Part shown: positions 1 to 8,887 of the stretch, piece after piece
Layout: each line of letters opens with the position of its first letter
How positions within the stretch are numbered: the stretch's first letter is position 1
Source: Deltaproteobacteria bacterium
Lineage (GTDB): Bacteria; Desulfobacterota; Desulfuromonadia; Geobacterales; Pseudopelobacteraceae
Direction: 5' to 3'
NCBI GenBank assembly: GCA_016182975.1
Contig: JACPFJ010000032.1
Span: forward strand, 1 to 51,998
DNA: 51,998 bases
The notes under the pieces: model-generated
The model's input: the letters and a program-made list of their open reading frames with translations, nothing else
Told to the model about the DNA's origin: nothing
The model's database searches: none
Translations under genes and position numbers: made by a program

Positions 1-51
1 ATAGCAATTTTTCAGAGAACACGTTAATACTTGGTTGCCCCGAAGGGGCCT

Positions 52-79
52 CTTTTTCCGCGCGTAGTCGCGGAAAAAG
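52..79. repeat. Perfect hairpin, 11-bp stem
   Basis: CTTTTTCCGCG at 52-62 pairs perfectly with CGCGGAAAAAG at 69-79 around a 6-base loop. The T and A runs lie inside the stem, and no free T tract follows on either strand, so it is not a standard intrinsic terminator. Role unknown. Confidence 0.75.
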
Positions 80-138
80 CGTAGGCGCTTACGACTTCAG
101 TCTTGCAGAAAATGAGCAAACCTGAACTGCAATAGAAC

Positions 139-411
139 GCGGATGACGCGGATTGAGCGGATTCACGCGGATTTTTTATACATTGACCTTGAAAAAGCAG
201 TTCATTAACGCAAAGACGCAAAGTTCGCAAAGAAACCAATCGGTCAATAGAAATCTGGTTGTCACCCCGCAGGTGAACGTGATTTCAGAATTATCTTAGT
301 GTTTTCCCTAGCGTTCTTTGCGTCTTTGCGTTTCAAATGCCGTTTTTGGGTTGAATCTCTTTTTTTGTTTAATCCGTGTAAATCCGTTCAAATCAGATTT
401 TATCCGCGTTC
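139..411. repeat. Nested inverted repeat with 9-base periodic arms
   Basis: The outer left arm (139-173) is four GCGGATT-type units at spacings of 9, 9 and 10. The outer right arm (371-408) carries the complementary ATCCG units. The inner left arm (207-232) is three CGCAAAG units. Its first 15 bases, CGCAAAGACGCAAAG at 209-223, are matched perfectly in inverse by 316-330. Just outside the inner arms lie related sequences, GAAAAAGCAGT at 191-201 and GCCGTTTTTGGGTT at 339-352. The same architecture recurs at 34036-34206. Confidence 0.8.
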
Positions 412-464
412 TTTAGGCCCTTCGGGTCCATTGCCTTTGACTTTGTCTTTCCTCGTTTCCGGGC

Positions 465-3320
465 TCAATCCTCCCCCCGATTGCCCGCCACCTCCCTGAA
501 GGCCGCGAAGGCCCGCTCCAGCGACGCATGGAGCCGCGGCATCTCCCCCAGCTCGCCCGACTTGGCCGCAACCTCCATGGCGTCGGAAATCACCTGCAGC
601 ACTCCGGCACCGATGTTGGCGGCGGCACCCTTGATGGTATGGGCCTGCAGGCGGATCGCCGCGCACTCCCCCAACTCCACCGCCTCACCCAGGGCCGCCA
701 GATGACCGCCGGTGCTGCCGATGAAGAGCGCGATCAGTTTCCCCATGTAGGCCTCGTTCCCGCCGAGCCGTTTGAGGAGTCCCTGCCGGTCAAAGATTTC
801 AGCGCCGTTGTCCGAAGACGCCTTGTCAGGCAGCGGGCCTGCGGGCGTGGCCGCTTCCACCTGCGCGCTCACCGCCGCATCGGCCTCTTTCCCGGGGAGC
901 CAGAGTTTGAGCACGGCACGGAGTTGGTCGATGGTGAACGGCTTACTGAGGTAATCGTCCATGCCGGCAGCCAGGCAGCGCTCGCGGTCCCCGGCAATCG
1001 CGTTGGCGGTAAGGGCGATGATCGGCACGTGCCGCCGCGGACCCTGCTCCGCCGCCTCTTGCGTCCTGATACGGCGGGTAGCCGTGAAGCCATCCATCTC
1101 CGGCATCTGGCAGTCCATGAATATCAGGTCATAGCGGGCGTTGGACGCCGCCTCGACGGCCTTCACCCCGTCCCCGACGAGTTCTGCACGGCAACCGAGA
1201 AGCCTTAGCATGAACAGGGCCACGTCCTGGTTGACCAGGTTGTCCTCGGCAACCAGGATGGCGGCATCGAACCCGGCCTGTTCGACTCCCGCCTCGGGAA
1301 CGTCACTCGGCACAAGGCCCCCATCTGGCATGGTCACGACGGCGCTGAGGCACCTGTACAGCCCGTCCCGGCTCACCGGCTTGCTCAGGGAGTTCACAAA
1401 CCCGGCCTGACGCGCCTCCATGGAATCGACATAGCGGTTTACGCAGGTAAGCAACACGAGCCGCAGCGGTGGGATGGCGGGGTCCGCCTTGATGGCGCGG
1501 GCCAGTTCGATGCCGTCCATGCCCGGCAGCTGCATGTCGATGACCGCCATGGTATAGGGTTCGTTCGGGGAGGCGCAGCGCAGCAACTCCAGGGCCTGCG
1601 GCCCGCTTTTGGCGGCATCGGTGCGCATCCCCCATGAGTTGGCGTGGCTTTGGAGGATGGCGAGGCTCGTGTCGTTGTCGTCCACGAGCAGCACCTTGAC
1701 CCCCTGGAGGAGCGCCTGCGGCGGCGTTTCCGTGTCGGGTCGATGCCTGCACAGGCGTGCGCTGAACCAGAAGCGCGAACCCTTTCCCGGCTCGCTCTCC
1801 ACCCCTATCTCCCCACCCATGAGCTGGGCAAGCTGCCTGGCAATGGAGAGGCCGAGGCCGGTGCCGCCGAACTTACGGGTGGTGGAATCATCGGCCTGGG
1901 AAAAGCTGTCGAAGATGTGGGCCCTGGCCTCGGGCGTAATTCCGATGCCGGTGTCGCAGACATCGAAACGCAGCAGCACCTCGGCGCCATCCTCCTTCTC
2001 CATAGCGAGGCGCAGCACGACCTCCCCCCGGGCCGTGAACTTGACCGCGTTGCCGATGAGGTTGATCAGGACCTGGCGCAGGCGGACCGGGTCGCCATCA
2101 AGCGACACCGGCACGACGGGATCGATCAGGAATGCCAGCTCGACCCCCTTGTTCTGGGCCGTGGCGGCAAATATCTCCATCGCATCGGCAACGGCCTGGT
2201 GGAGGTCGAAGGGGATGTTCTCCAGCTCCATCCGCCCCGCCTCGATCTTGGAGAAATCGAGGATGTCGTTGATGATCCGCAGGAGCGACTCGCCGGAGTG
2301 GAGCCCCGCCTCGGCAAACCTGCGCTGCTCGGGCGACAGGCTGGTTTTGAGCAGGAGGTGGGTCATGCCGAGCACTCCGTTCATCGGGGTGCGGATCTCA
2401 TGACTCATGTTGGCCAGAAACTGGGACTTGGCAAGGCTGGCGGCCTCGGCCGCCTCCTTGGCCCGCTGCAGCTCCTCCACGGTCTGCTCCAACTCGCTGT
2501 TGGCCGCGGAGAGCTCGGCGGTGCGCCGGGCCACCACCTCTTCCAATTCCTCGCGATGCCGTCTCAGGCTCTCCTCGCGCGCCTCGATCTGCCCCAGCAT
2601 CTCGTTGAAACCGTCGATCAGGGCACCCAGTTCGTCCTCGCTCTCCTTGCGCGCCCGGACAGTGTAGTCCTTGTCGTTGGAAACGCTCCTCATCACCTGC
2701 TCCAGGTGCAGGATCGGCTCGGAGATGAAGCCCTGCAGCCGCGAGGAGACCAGGTAGGCGACGAGAGAGGCCACCAGTATGATGACCAGGACGACAACAA
2801 AGAACCCGGTCATGCGTGCGAAGATCTCCCAGCTGTCGGATTGGATGATGATCTTGCCGATCTCCTGGCCGTCGAGGATGATCGGCCTGACCATGTCGAA
2901 GTGCATGTCCAGGTCCCAGAACCTGTCCGCATCCCTGGTCACATGCGCCAGGAGCGCGGGATCGATCCGGGCCCGGGGCGGCTCCGCTCCCAACCTCCTG
3001 TCGGTACCGTCGGCAAGGTATTTCGCCAGGATGGTGCCGTCGCTGCCGATGATGTAGGCGCCGATTATGTGCGGTTTCGCCTTGAGTCCCGCCAGGGTCT
3101 CGGCGGCGGCGCGCCGGTCGTCGAAGGCCACGGCCGCGGCCGTATTCTGAGCGAGGATCTCCGCCAGGGCCGCGAGCCCTTCCTGCGCCTCGTGGCGGAA
3201 CCTGACCGCCTCGTTGGCCACGAACGCCAGGGATGTCACCACCAGGACGATACCGCTCGTCGCGAGGAGGATGGCGGTGAGTTTGCGCCTGATGGAGAGA
3301 TCGCGGAACAGCCGTATCAT
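465..3320 (-). CDS. Hybrid sensor histidine kinase (CHASE8-HAMP-HisKA-HATPase-REC-REC-HPt)
   Basis: This 951-residue inner-membrane multistep phosphorelay kinase starts with a membrane segment (about 13-33). A periplasmic domain resembling CHASE8 follows, then a second membrane segment (about 172-195) and a HAMP region with coiled coil to about 295. The HisKA box [12 protein letters not shown] puts the phosphoacceptor His near 305. The ATPase has DTGIGI and FGGTGLGLS. Two receivers follow (about 560-680 and 706-825), the second with [14 protein letters not shown] and SKPF, and then an HPt domain with HTIKGAAAN. Its ATG overlaps the stop of the upstream YfiR-family gene (ATGA), so the two are translationally coupled. 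It is the last gene of the TonB receptor-YfiR-kinase operon. No DNA-binding output partner is adjacent, so its target is unknown. Confidence 0.93.
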   Translation of the reverse strand: MIRLFRDLSIRRKLTAILLATSGIVLVVTSLAFVANEAVRFRHEAQEGLAALAEILAQNTAAAVAFDDRRAAAETLAGLKAKPHIIGAYIIGSDGTILAKYLADGTDRRLGAEPPRARIDPALLAHVTRDADRFWDLDMHFDMVRPIILDGQEIGKIIIQSDSWEIFARMTGFFVVVLVIILVASLVAYLVSSRLQGFISEPILHLEQVMRSVSNDKDYTVRARKESEDELGALIDGFNEMLGQIEAREESLRRHREELEEVVARRTAELSAANSELEQTVEELQRAKEAAEAASLAKSQFLANMSHEIRTPMNGVLGMTHLLLKTSLSPEQRRFAEAGLHSGESLLRIINDILDFSKIEAGRMELENIPFDLHQAVADAMEIFAATAQNKGVELAFLIDPVVPVSLDGDPVRLRQVLINLIGNAVKFTARGEVVLRLAMEKEDGAEVLLRFDVCDTGIGITPEARAHIFDSFSQADDSTTRKFGGTGLGLSIARQLAQLMGGEIGVESEPGKGSRFWFSARLCRHRPDTETPPQALLQGVKVLLVDDNDTSLAILQSHANSWGMRTDAAKSGPQALELLRCASPNEPYTMAVIDMQLPGMDGIELARAIKADPAIPPLRLVLLTCVNRYVDSMEARQAGFVNSLSKPVSRDGLYRCLSAVVTMPDGGLVPSDVPEAGVEQAGFDAAILVAEDNLVNQDVALFMLRLLGCRAELVGDGVKAVEAASNARYDLIFMDCQMPEMDGFTATRRIRTQEAAEQGPRRHVPIIALTANAIAGDRERCLAAGMDDYLSKPFTIDQLRAVLKLWLPGKEADAAVSAQVEAATPAGPLPDKASSDNGAEIFDRQGLLKRLGGNEAYMGKLIALFIGSTGGHLAALGEAVELGECAAIRLQAHTIKGAAANIGAGVLQVISDAMEVAAKSGELGEMPRLHASLERAFAAFREVAGNRGED

Positions 3321-3952
3321 TGTCCTGCCCCCCGCTGCTCATCGACAACGATCCTCGCCAGCTTCAGCAGCTGGGAGCTGATACGCAGCCCGGCGCGTTG
3401 CGCGGCCGCGACGTTGATCTCAAAGGCGACCCGCTTGCTTACGGTGATCAGATTGATCATCCCCCCAGCCTCGCAGAATCCCTCCTGATCCGCCACCGTC
3501 AGTATGGGGGAGCCCTGCAGCTGCCTGAGGATGCGGCCCAGGTGTCCCCGCTCGGAAGAGCTGATGAAGAGGAGATCGCACTCCTTCACGTCCTCTACCC
3601 GGCGGTAACGCTTGATCACCACGGTCCGACCCTTGGCGGATTTACCCCTGACGGCTTCGAGATCGTCACCGAAGGGGTCCTGTCCGAGTATGGCGATACA
3701 GAGGGGGGGAGGGGCGCCGGCGACAACGCCGGCGGGCCACTCGACGAACTTGAGGAGCGTATAGAGAAAGGCCGCCTTGACCTGGTACTCGCGGGGGGGG
3801 GAGGGTTCGGCACGGGAGATGGAAGCAGCGGACACGAACGCCAGCAGCAGCGCCGCGAACAGCGCCGCGGCTGCCCTGAGGGCAAAGAGCCCCCGCCTGC
3901 TTGCGCGGGCTGCGCCACGGGGCGGGGGACTGTATCCTGGCAGAAACGTCAT
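3317..3952 (-). CDS. YfiR family (DUF4154) periplasmic protein
   Basis: The protein has 211 residues, with an Arg-rich start and a hydrophobic signal segment (about 25-48, ending [10 protein letters not shown]). A DUF4154-type domain follows, marked by [38 protein letters not shown] and GMINLI. The family's best-known member, YfiR of Pseudomonas, is a periplasmic repressor of a diguanylate cyclase. Related proteins often sit between a TonB receptor and a kinase, as here. The ribosome binding site AAGGA lies 5 bases before the ATG. The gene begins 9 bases after the receptor's stop and overlaps the kinase start. I infer that it passes a periplasmic signal to the CHASE8 kinase; the signal is not known. 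Confidence 0.88.
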   Translation of the reverse strand: MTFLPGYSPPPRGAARASRRGLFALRAAAALFAALLLAFVSAASISRAEPSPPREYQVKAAFLYTLLKFVEWPAGVVAGAPPPLCIAILGQDPFGDDLEAVRGKSAKGRTVVIKRYRRVEDVKECDLLFISSSERGHLGRILRQLQGSPILTVADQEGFCEAGGMINLITVSKRVAFEINVAAAQRAGLRISSQLLKLARIVVDEQRGAGQ

Positions 3953-3961
3953 GATCTTCCT

Positions 3962-6064
3962 TTAGAAGAGGTAGGTCAGTTTGACGCGGAAGGTCAGGCC
4001 GTCCTGGCCGATGACATCCTGCAGGTGTTCCGCTGCTCCCGGGTCCCCGTAGCGCGTGTCGAACAGGTTGTAGAGCGTGGCGGAAAGATCCAGTCCCGGG
4101 AGCAGGTTCCGGCTGAAGAGGGTCAGGTTGGTAAGGTAGTAGGCGGAGGCAAAACCGCCGGCCAGGGTCGTGCGCCTGCTGGTGTACTGCTCCTCGATGC
4201 CGGCAAAGAGCCTCTCCCGGATAAGCGGTGCGATCAGGTTCAGCTTGACGAGGTGCTGGGGCGAATTGGTCAGGGTCCTGCCGCTCTGGACGTCCTCGGT
4301 ATCCTGGAAGGTGTAGCTGAGGCGTCCCCGCAGGCCGTTTGCCCATCGCCCCTCCAGTTCCAGCTCCACACCCCTGGCATCTACCTGTTCGATGTTGTCG
4401 AACCGGATCAGGCCGTCGGCGGGATCGAGCTGCTGGCTGATCAGGTCGTCAATCCGGTAGTAGAAGCCTGACAGTGAGGAGCGGAAGCGCTCCCCCAGGT
4501 ACTGCTCGTAGACCAGCTCGTAGGTGCGGATCTTCTCCGGTCTCAGGCCGGGGTTGGCCTTGATTGTCTGCCCGCCGTCGGAGTAGAAGAACTCGAATGC
4601 GCCCGGCGCGCGGAATGCCTCGCCGTAGAGCAGCTTGAGGACGCTCCCCTCCAGCGGCCGGTAGATCAGCGCCAGCCTCGGGTTGGTGGTCCCGCCGAAG
4701 GTGTCGTAGTGGTCAAAGCGCACCCCCGCGTTAAGACTCAGGTTTTCGCGGAGCCGGACCTCGTCCTGGAGGTAAAGTGCCCAGATGGAGGAGTTGCGCC
4801 GGTCGTCCAGGTATTGGAGGTTGGGGACCGCATCGTAATTGCTCTGGTCCTGGCGGAAGTTGTCCCGGTATTCCACGCCGGCCGTGACCTTGTGCCGGCC
4901 GAGGAAGGTCCTGGTGGCCTGCGCCTCGGCCCCCCACCAGGAGCCCCACCCCAGGTCCTTGTTCAGGACCGCCAAGAGGGGGTCGGCCGGGTCGCTGCGG
5001 CGATCGTAGAGGAAGTCGCCGTGATAGTAGAAGCGGTCGTAGTAGACCCTGGCCGTCACCTCGGTCCGCCCGGTGAAAAGGTGCGCGTATCTCAGGTCCA
5101 GATAGCCGTGCTCGTCGCTGGTGCGGGTGCGCGCGTCGTTGAAGAGCGTGCCGAAGGAGGCGGTGGGGATTCCCTTTTCCCGCGAGGCATAGACGCCGGT
5201 CAGGGTGAAATCGCGGTAGTTCAGCTTGGTTAAGAACTGGTAGTTCTTGTCGTCGTCGGCCCTCTCGGCCATGCCGTTGTTGCTGGCAGGGGTGTCGAAT
5301 TCCCTGAAGAAGAGCCGCTTCGGCCCCGCGCTGTCCATGACGGAGGCGGAGAGCAGCATCTCCAGGCCGCTGTCGAATTCGTTGCCGTAACTGACGCGGC
5401 CGGTATAGGTGTCGAAGCTCCCCGCGGAGCCGGAAACCTCCGTCCCCTGCAGGTCGCCCCCCCGGCGGGTGATGACGTTGATCACGCCGAAGAAGGCGTT
5501 GGTGCCGTACAGGGAGGAACCCGGCCCGCGGATGACCTCGATCCGGTCGATGAGGTCCACGTCCACGGGGAATTCCGTGCCGATGGGCGCTGACTCGTAG
5601 AGGTTGTCGTTAATCCGGTGTCCGTCCACGAGCAGCAGGACACGGGTATTCAGATCGCCCGGGCGGTTGAAGCCGCGCACCCCGATGGTGGCGTAGTTGC
5701 GGTCGTTGGTGACGTAAAACCCGCGCACGCCGCGGAGGATGTCGGCCAGGGTGCGGTAACCGTATCTTTTGATTTCTTCGGCAGTGACGATGCTTACCGA
5801 CGAGGGGGCCTCGGTCACCTTCTGCTCGTACTTGGAGGCGCCGTAGACGGTGGCGATCTCGACGTTCATGAGCTGCTCCACGCTCAGCTCGGTCAGGTCC
5901 GGCAATGGCTGCGCGGAGGCCGCAACGGCCAGGGGCAGCGACGCCAGCAGCGCCAGCGCTGCACTGAAGAGCGGCGGGAGATGGCGGCGGAATGAGAAAA
6001 AGGGCGTAGTGCTGCGGGGGTGCCTGGGATGGATGCTCTTCAAACCGTCCTCACCTTTCGTCAT
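3962..6064 (-). CDS. TonB-dependent outer-membrane receptor
   Basis: From this ATG the protein has about 700 residues. It begins with an export signal (hydrophobic stretch LFSAALALLASLPLAVAASA), then has a short TonB-box-like region. The plug domain reads SSVSIVTAEEIKRYGYRTLADILRGV and continues through TIGVRGFN, VLLLVDGHRIND and IEVIRGPGSSLYGTNAFFGVINV. A long beta-barrel ends in aromatic LTFRVKLTYLF, typical for outer-membrane insertion. The open frame extends upstream to 6235, but that part does not look like a leader peptide, so I start at 6064. A TTG at 6043 with AAGGTGAGG before it is a plausible alternative. Ligand unknown; siderophore, cobalamin or other large substrates are all possible. 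It is first in an operon with the YfiR protein and hybrid kinase, which suggests a sensing role. Confidence 0.92.
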   Translation of the reverse strand: MTKGEDGLKSIHPRHPRSTTPFFSFRRHLPPLFSAALALLASLPLAVAASAQPLPDLTELSVEQLMNVEIATVYGASKYEQKVTEAPSSVSIVTAEEIKRYGYRTLADILRGVRGFYVTNDRNYATIGVRGFNRPGDLNTRVLLLVDGHRINDNLYESAPIGTEFPVDVDLIDRIEVIRGPGSSLYGTNAFFGVINVITRRGGDLQGTEVSGSAGSFDTYTGRVSYGNEFDSGLEMLLSASVMDSAGPKRLFFREFDTPASNNGMAERADDDKNYQFLTKLNYRDFTLTGVYASREKGIPTASFGTLFNDARTRTSDEHGYLDLRYAHLFTGRTEVTARVYYDRFYYHGDFLYDRRSDPADPLLAVLNKDLGWGSWWGAEAQATRTFLGRHKVTAGVEYRDNFRQDQSNYDAVPNLQYLDDRRNSSIWALYLQDEVRLRENLSLNAGVRFDHYDTFGGTTNPRLALIYRPLEGSVLKLLYGEAFRAPGAFEFFYSDGGQTIKANPGLRPEKIRTYELVYEQYLGERFRSSLSGFYYRIDDLISQQLDPADGLIRFDNIEQVDARGVELELEGRWANGLRGRLSYTFQDTEDVQSGRTLTNSPQHLVKLNLIAPLIRERLFAGIEEQYTSRRTTLAGGFASAYYLTNLTLFSRNLLPGLDLSATLYNLFDTRYGDPGAAEHLQDVIGQDGLTFRVKLTYLF

Positions 6065-6215
6065 TGCGCGGGGTCGGCCCCCGGCAATCGACCATTGGAG
6101 TTCAGCACTGCCGCGCCATGGCAGCCGTGAAGTTGGAATTGTTAAGATTACAGGCAAAACCGCTGCATGACAAGGGCCGAAATAGAGACAGAAAATGGGT
6201 TTACGCGAAATAGGT

Positions 6216-6722
6216 CTATTTTTTAACCGGCACAAAGGGAATCAGCCCCCGCTGGAACGCCTCCTCCTGGAGCTCCAGCGGGGCATTGCGGATATCCACG
6301 GCAAAGCCGTTCACAGTGAGCATCCAGACAAGCGGGTTGTCCTCCAGCTTGCTCGGCAAGCTCCAGTGGGGATTGAGGTAGCTGATCCCCATCAGCTTTT
6401 CGATGCTCCGCGCCTTTGTCGTGGCCGTGCTCTTGCCGATGCCGAACAGCTCGCACAGCTTGCCCAGCGGCAGGTGCGGGGTCTGGGTCTTGTCGTGAAG
6501 AAAGTTGGCGCTGCCGATGACATAGACGCAGGCGCAGGCCCACTGCTCCGGTTTCCCTTTCGCCAGCGGCGAGGGGCGTTTGCGGCAGAGGGCCGCCGCC
6601 AGTTCCCGTGAGACCTGGGAATACTCCTCGTTCAGATGTTTCCGGCAGAATTCGTCAATGATCCCGGCAACGGTTTCGAATACCGGCTGCATGGCTTTGG
6701 GGACTTTCAGCTTGTCGGTCAT
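6216..6722 (-). CDS. DUF6398 domain protein
   Basis: This 168-residue cytoplasmic protein matches my recollection of the DUF6398 family: an N-terminal helical region (IIDEFCRKHLNEEYSQVSRELAAALCRKRPSP), then WACACVYVIGSANFLHD and a helix-turn-helix-like LPLGKLCELFGIGKSTATTKARSIEKLM. That last part resembles the helical repeats of transcription factor B-like or DNA-binding proteins. The C-terminal tail (about 120-168) is of unknown type. Its ATG overlaps the stop of the upstream gene (ATGA), so the two are coupled. Proteins of this kind often travel with SEC-C zinc-motif genes, and a SEC-C remnant does lie just upstream. Function unknown. Confidence 0.75.
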   Translation of the reverse strand: MTDKLKVPKAMQPVFETVAGIIDEFCRKHLNEEYSQVSRELAAALCRKRPSPLAKGKPEQWACACVYVIGSANFLHDKTQTPHLPLGKLCELFGIGKSTATTKARSIEKLMGISYLNPHWSLPSKLEDNPLVWMLTVNGFAVDIRNAPLELQEEAFQRGLIPFVPVKK

Positions 6723-7030
6723 GACCTGCTCCTTTCAAACTTCAAAAAATCAATGAGGAAGCAGCCAGGCGCATCACTGACGACATATTCAAGGGCATTA
6801 TCCAGAGACATCGTCACCCCGCCAAAATCTCCGATATGATCCCATTTGTCGCTATGGCTGTACCACATGACCTCGACGCCGTCGCCTCTTCCCATCGGAA
6901 TAAAACGGGTGATCGGCGTCTTGCGCGTCTTCGTGTAAATAGAAAGACCACCCCTTATGATTCTGGTTTCCACGGAGATTCCGTGTGATTCGAAATAGGC
7001 TGCGATCATATGCTGTTTTTCTTTGAGCAT
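6719..7030 (-). CDS. Hypothetical protein coupled to SEC-C remnant
   Basis: This is a 103-residue protein of unknown function. I start it at the ATG at 7030 because the open frame upstream of that (to 7105) is the wrong-frame reading of a SEC-C motif. The stop of that SEC-C frame lies 5 bases before this ATG. The sequence begins MLKEKQHMIAAYFESHGI and contains GDGVEVMWYSHSDKWDHIGDFG and a final hydrophobic-aromatic stretch GCFLIDFLKFE. No catalytic motif is recognisable. It could be a separate gene, or the C-terminal part of a protein split by the damage upstream. Confidence 0.6.
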   Translation of the reverse strand: MLKEKQHMIAAYFESHGISVETRIIRGGLSIYTKTRKTPITRFIPMGRGDGVEVMWYSHSDKWDHIGDFGGVTMSLDNALEYVVSDAPGCFLIDFLKFERSRS

Positions 7031-7035
7031 GACTA

Positions 7036-7142
7036 TCAGGCTCCACAACACTTCTTGAATTTCATGCCGCTGCCGCAGAGACAACAAAATATACGCCTTC
7101 CTCAATGGTATTTACGTCCATGTGGGAGGCAATGCTTTTCAT
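7036..7142 (-). pseudogene. Frameshifted SEC-C zinc-motif gene remnant
   Basis: On the minus strand, 7101-7036 reads a short open frame ending CCLCGSGMKFKKCCGA and stop. This is a standard SEC-C metal-binding motif (CxCGSGxKxKKCC). An ATG at 7142 opens a different frame (MKSIASHMDVNTIEEG) that runs into the motif region out of phase. The distance from that ATG to the SEC-C stop is 107 bases, one short of a multiple of three. One inserted or two deleted bases would give a small SEC-C protein of about 35 residues. SEC-C motifs bind zinc and occur at the ends of SecA and many small proteins. A sequencing error is an alternative to real decay. Confidence 0.6.
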
Positions 7143-7154
7143 AGTTTTTACTGT

Positions 7155-7487
7155 TCAGTGAACAGTATCGTCGGCATCACTCATATCCCATATTGTTCCC
7201 TGCCAATTGCTGATTAAACCCCGGTCGTTGCACTTCGGGCACATCCACACAATGTCATCCGTTTCGTGGTCAACAAATCCCACGATTTCCTCCTGACATG
7301 GTTTACGGTTTGGTCGGCGACGACAATTTACACGATACTCAATCGGATATTCCGGTTCCGGATATGATGACATGACAATGATTGCCGTAAAATATTCACC
7401 AAGTTTTCTGGCTTGGGCCGGTTCCGATATGATTTCCCCTTCATTATCAAGAAAATGGGTTATGTCTGTAATCCATGTGTCTGCCAT
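7155..7487 (-). CDS. Small cysteine-rich (zinc-ribbon-like) protein
   Basis: The protein has 110 residues, starting at the ATG at 7487. GAGGAT lies 5 bases before it, which supports this start over the one 12 bases upstream. It begins MADTWITDITHFLDNEGEI. It contains two cysteine pairs that could form a zinc site: NCRRRPNRKPCQEEI (about 60-72) and IVWMCPKCNDRGLISNW (about 83-100). It ends with a conserved-looking GTIWDMSD. I have seen proteins of this form near SEC-C and DUF6398 genes, but I know no established function. The coding is less GC-rich than the core genes. Confidence 0.7.
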   Translation of the reverse strand: MADTWITDITHFLDNEGEIISEPAQARKLGEYFTAIIVMSSYPEPEYPIEYRVNCRRRPNRKPCQEEIVGFVDHETDDIVWMCPKCNDRGLISNWQGTIWDMSDADDTVH

Positions 7488-7662
7488 TTTTATCCTCATC
7501 TATGCATGACTCTTCTCGATAATTGACCCAATAATTGCCTGTGCCGTCAATTTCTGGTCAATCCTTTAGAATGCCTTATCCACCTTCTGCCCCGGAAAGG
7601 TTACCCGCACGTCTGGCCGATCTCTTCGAAGGTCGGCGGCTCCTTACCCTCTTCGAGCAAAT

Positions 7663-8730
7663 TTATTCATCGACGCCTCTCCGTGCCGCCTGTTCTCTGG
7701 CCAGTTCGATAGCCAGGTGTAGACGGGAGCGCAGCAAATCCACCGGTGGCAGTTCCGTCAGATATTCCGCAACCCGGATCGATTTTCCGTCCAGTTGCAG
7801 CAGTTCGACCTGTTCGGCATCGGTGCCGGCACAGAGAATCAGGCCGATGGGGGATTCTTCTCCTGTTGCCCGCTCGTGCTTGTCCAGCCAGCGGAGATAG
7901 AGCTCCATCTGGCCGATGTGGGCAGGCTTAAATGATTCAAGTTTCAATTCAATCGCAATCAGCCGCCGGAGGAAGCGGTGATAGAAGAGCAGGTCGAGAT
8001 AGAAGTCGTCCTTGCCGACGCTCATCCGCTTTTGGCGGGCCACGAAAGTAAAGCCGCTCCCCAGTTCCAGCAGGAACCTTTCCATTTCCCGCAGGATGGC
8101 GTTTTCCAGGTCCTTCTCGCTGAACGCCCCTTGCAGACCGAGAAAGTCCAGCAAATAGGGGTCACGGAACACCATGTCGGGGGTCATCTGCCCATCGCGC
8201 AGATTTACCAGTTCGGCCTTGATGACCGCCTCGGTGTTTTTGGAAAGGGCCGTCCGCTCGTAGAGCATCCCGTTGATCTTCTGGCGCAAGGTGCGCACCG
8301 GCCAGCGCTCCACCCGACACATCTCGGCGTAGAACTCCCGGGCAAGCGGGGCTTTTATCGGCAGCAGCGCCAGAAAATGGGTCCAGCCTAAATGTTGTAA
8401 CAGCGATACAACGATTTCCTCATCAGGGAACACCTCGGCGAACTGAACCATACGCCGTACATTTTTCTCTCCAAAGCCCTTACCGAATTCCATCTCTAAT
8501 TGTCGTGACACTGATACGACAATCTGCCCGCCATAGGCAGCCCTGTCGCCACCCAGAACTTCGGTACGGATACGTTTGCCCAGCCGCCAGTAAAGGAGCG
8601 TCTGTTCGGCATTGGCAACCGTGGCCACTCGGTGACGGGCGGAGTGGATCAACTCGCGCAGGTCGGCAAGAATACCGGCCGCATCAACAGCGACAGTCCC
8701 TTGCGAACGGGTTACGGTGGGCTTACTCAT
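7663..8730 (-). CDS. YhcG family PD-(D/E)XK nuclease (DUF1016)
   Basis: The protein has 355 residues. The ATG at 8730 has AGGAGG 6 bases upstream, so the longer frame to 8820 is not used. The N-terminal part (about 10-170) is DUF1016_N-like, with LLYWRLGKRI and GWTHFLALLPI. The C-terminal half is the PDDEXK nuclease domain: DFYLDLLFYHR supplies the acidic residue and LIAIELKLESFKPAHIGQM the ExK pair. Known members occur with restriction-modification or other defence genes and are thought to be DNA nucleases. The ATG overlaps the end of a small upstream gene, and both lie downstream of a four-helix-bundle gene. The 176 bases downstream hold only a coding-like remnant with no intact frame. Confidence 0.85.
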   Translation of the reverse strand: MSKPTVTRSQGTVAVDAAGILADLRELIHSARHRVATVANAEQTLLYWRLGKRIRTEVLGGDRAAYGGQIVVSVSRQLEMEFGKGFGEKNVRRMVQFAEVFPDEEIVVSLLQHLGWTHFLALLPIKAPLAREFYAEMCRVERWPVRTLRQKINGMLYERTALSKNTEAVIKAELVNLRDGQMTPDMVFRDPYLLDFLGLQGAFSEKDLENAILREMERFLLELGSGFTFVARQKRMSVGKDDFYLDLLFYHRFLRRLIAIELKLESFKPAHIGQMELYLRWLDKHERATGEESPIGLILCAGTDAEQVELLQLDGKSIRVAEYLTELPPVDLLRSRLHLAIELAREQAARRGVDE

Positions 8731-8887
8731 CGACGTCCTCCTTCTTAGCCAGTTCCCGCAACTTTTCCCGCAACTTTGCTTCGGTCGGACACTCCTTGAA
8801 ATCGAGGGTCTCGGTTTCAAGGTCGTCGGCGATTTGCTCGTCGAAGTAAGGGAGCAGGGAGAGGATTTTTTCGGGGGTGTGGGCCAC
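8723..8887 (-). CDS. Short truncated Schlafen/AlbA-like N-terminal stub
   Basis: This 54-residue frame has a GTG start overlapping the TAG stop of the upstream four-helix-bundle gene (TAGTG), and its own stop overlaps the nuclease ATG. It reads VAHTPEKILSLLPYFDEQ and then ADDLETETLDFKEC. The second part resembles the LESxxLDFKE opening of AlbA/Schlafen-type ATP-binding proteins. It then jumps to a charged helix and ends. I read it as an internal deletion that kept the first about 35 residues and the last about 15 of a larger protein. It could instead be a real small linker protein, since its coupling on both sides is intact. Confidence 0.5.
   Translation of the reverse strand: MAHTPEKILSLLPYFDEQIADDLETETLDFKECPTEAKLREKLRELAKKEDVDE

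Larger units (their letters stand above)
1..464. other. Intergenic region with hairpin and repeat element, no gene
   Basis: I see no credible gene here. The stretch holds a perfect 11-bp hairpin at 52-79 and a nested inverted-repeat element at 139-411, both listed separately. It lies downstream of the leftward histidine kinase that ends at 465. The few open frames have no ribosome binding site and read through the repeats, so I do not call them. Confidence 0.7.

Noticed and set aside
52..79. Hairpin as transcription terminator
   Set aside because: The T and A runs are inside the stem and not after it; no T tract follows on either strand.
139..411. Periodic repeats as a CRISPR array
   Set aside because: Units are only about 7-10 bases, without spacers of uniform length, and arranged as inverse arms. 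No cas gene is present in the window.
1644..3488. Plus-strand frames opposite the first hybrid kinase
   Set aside because: Same reason: antisense of a well-defined histidine kinase, with no start signal and no recognisable domain.
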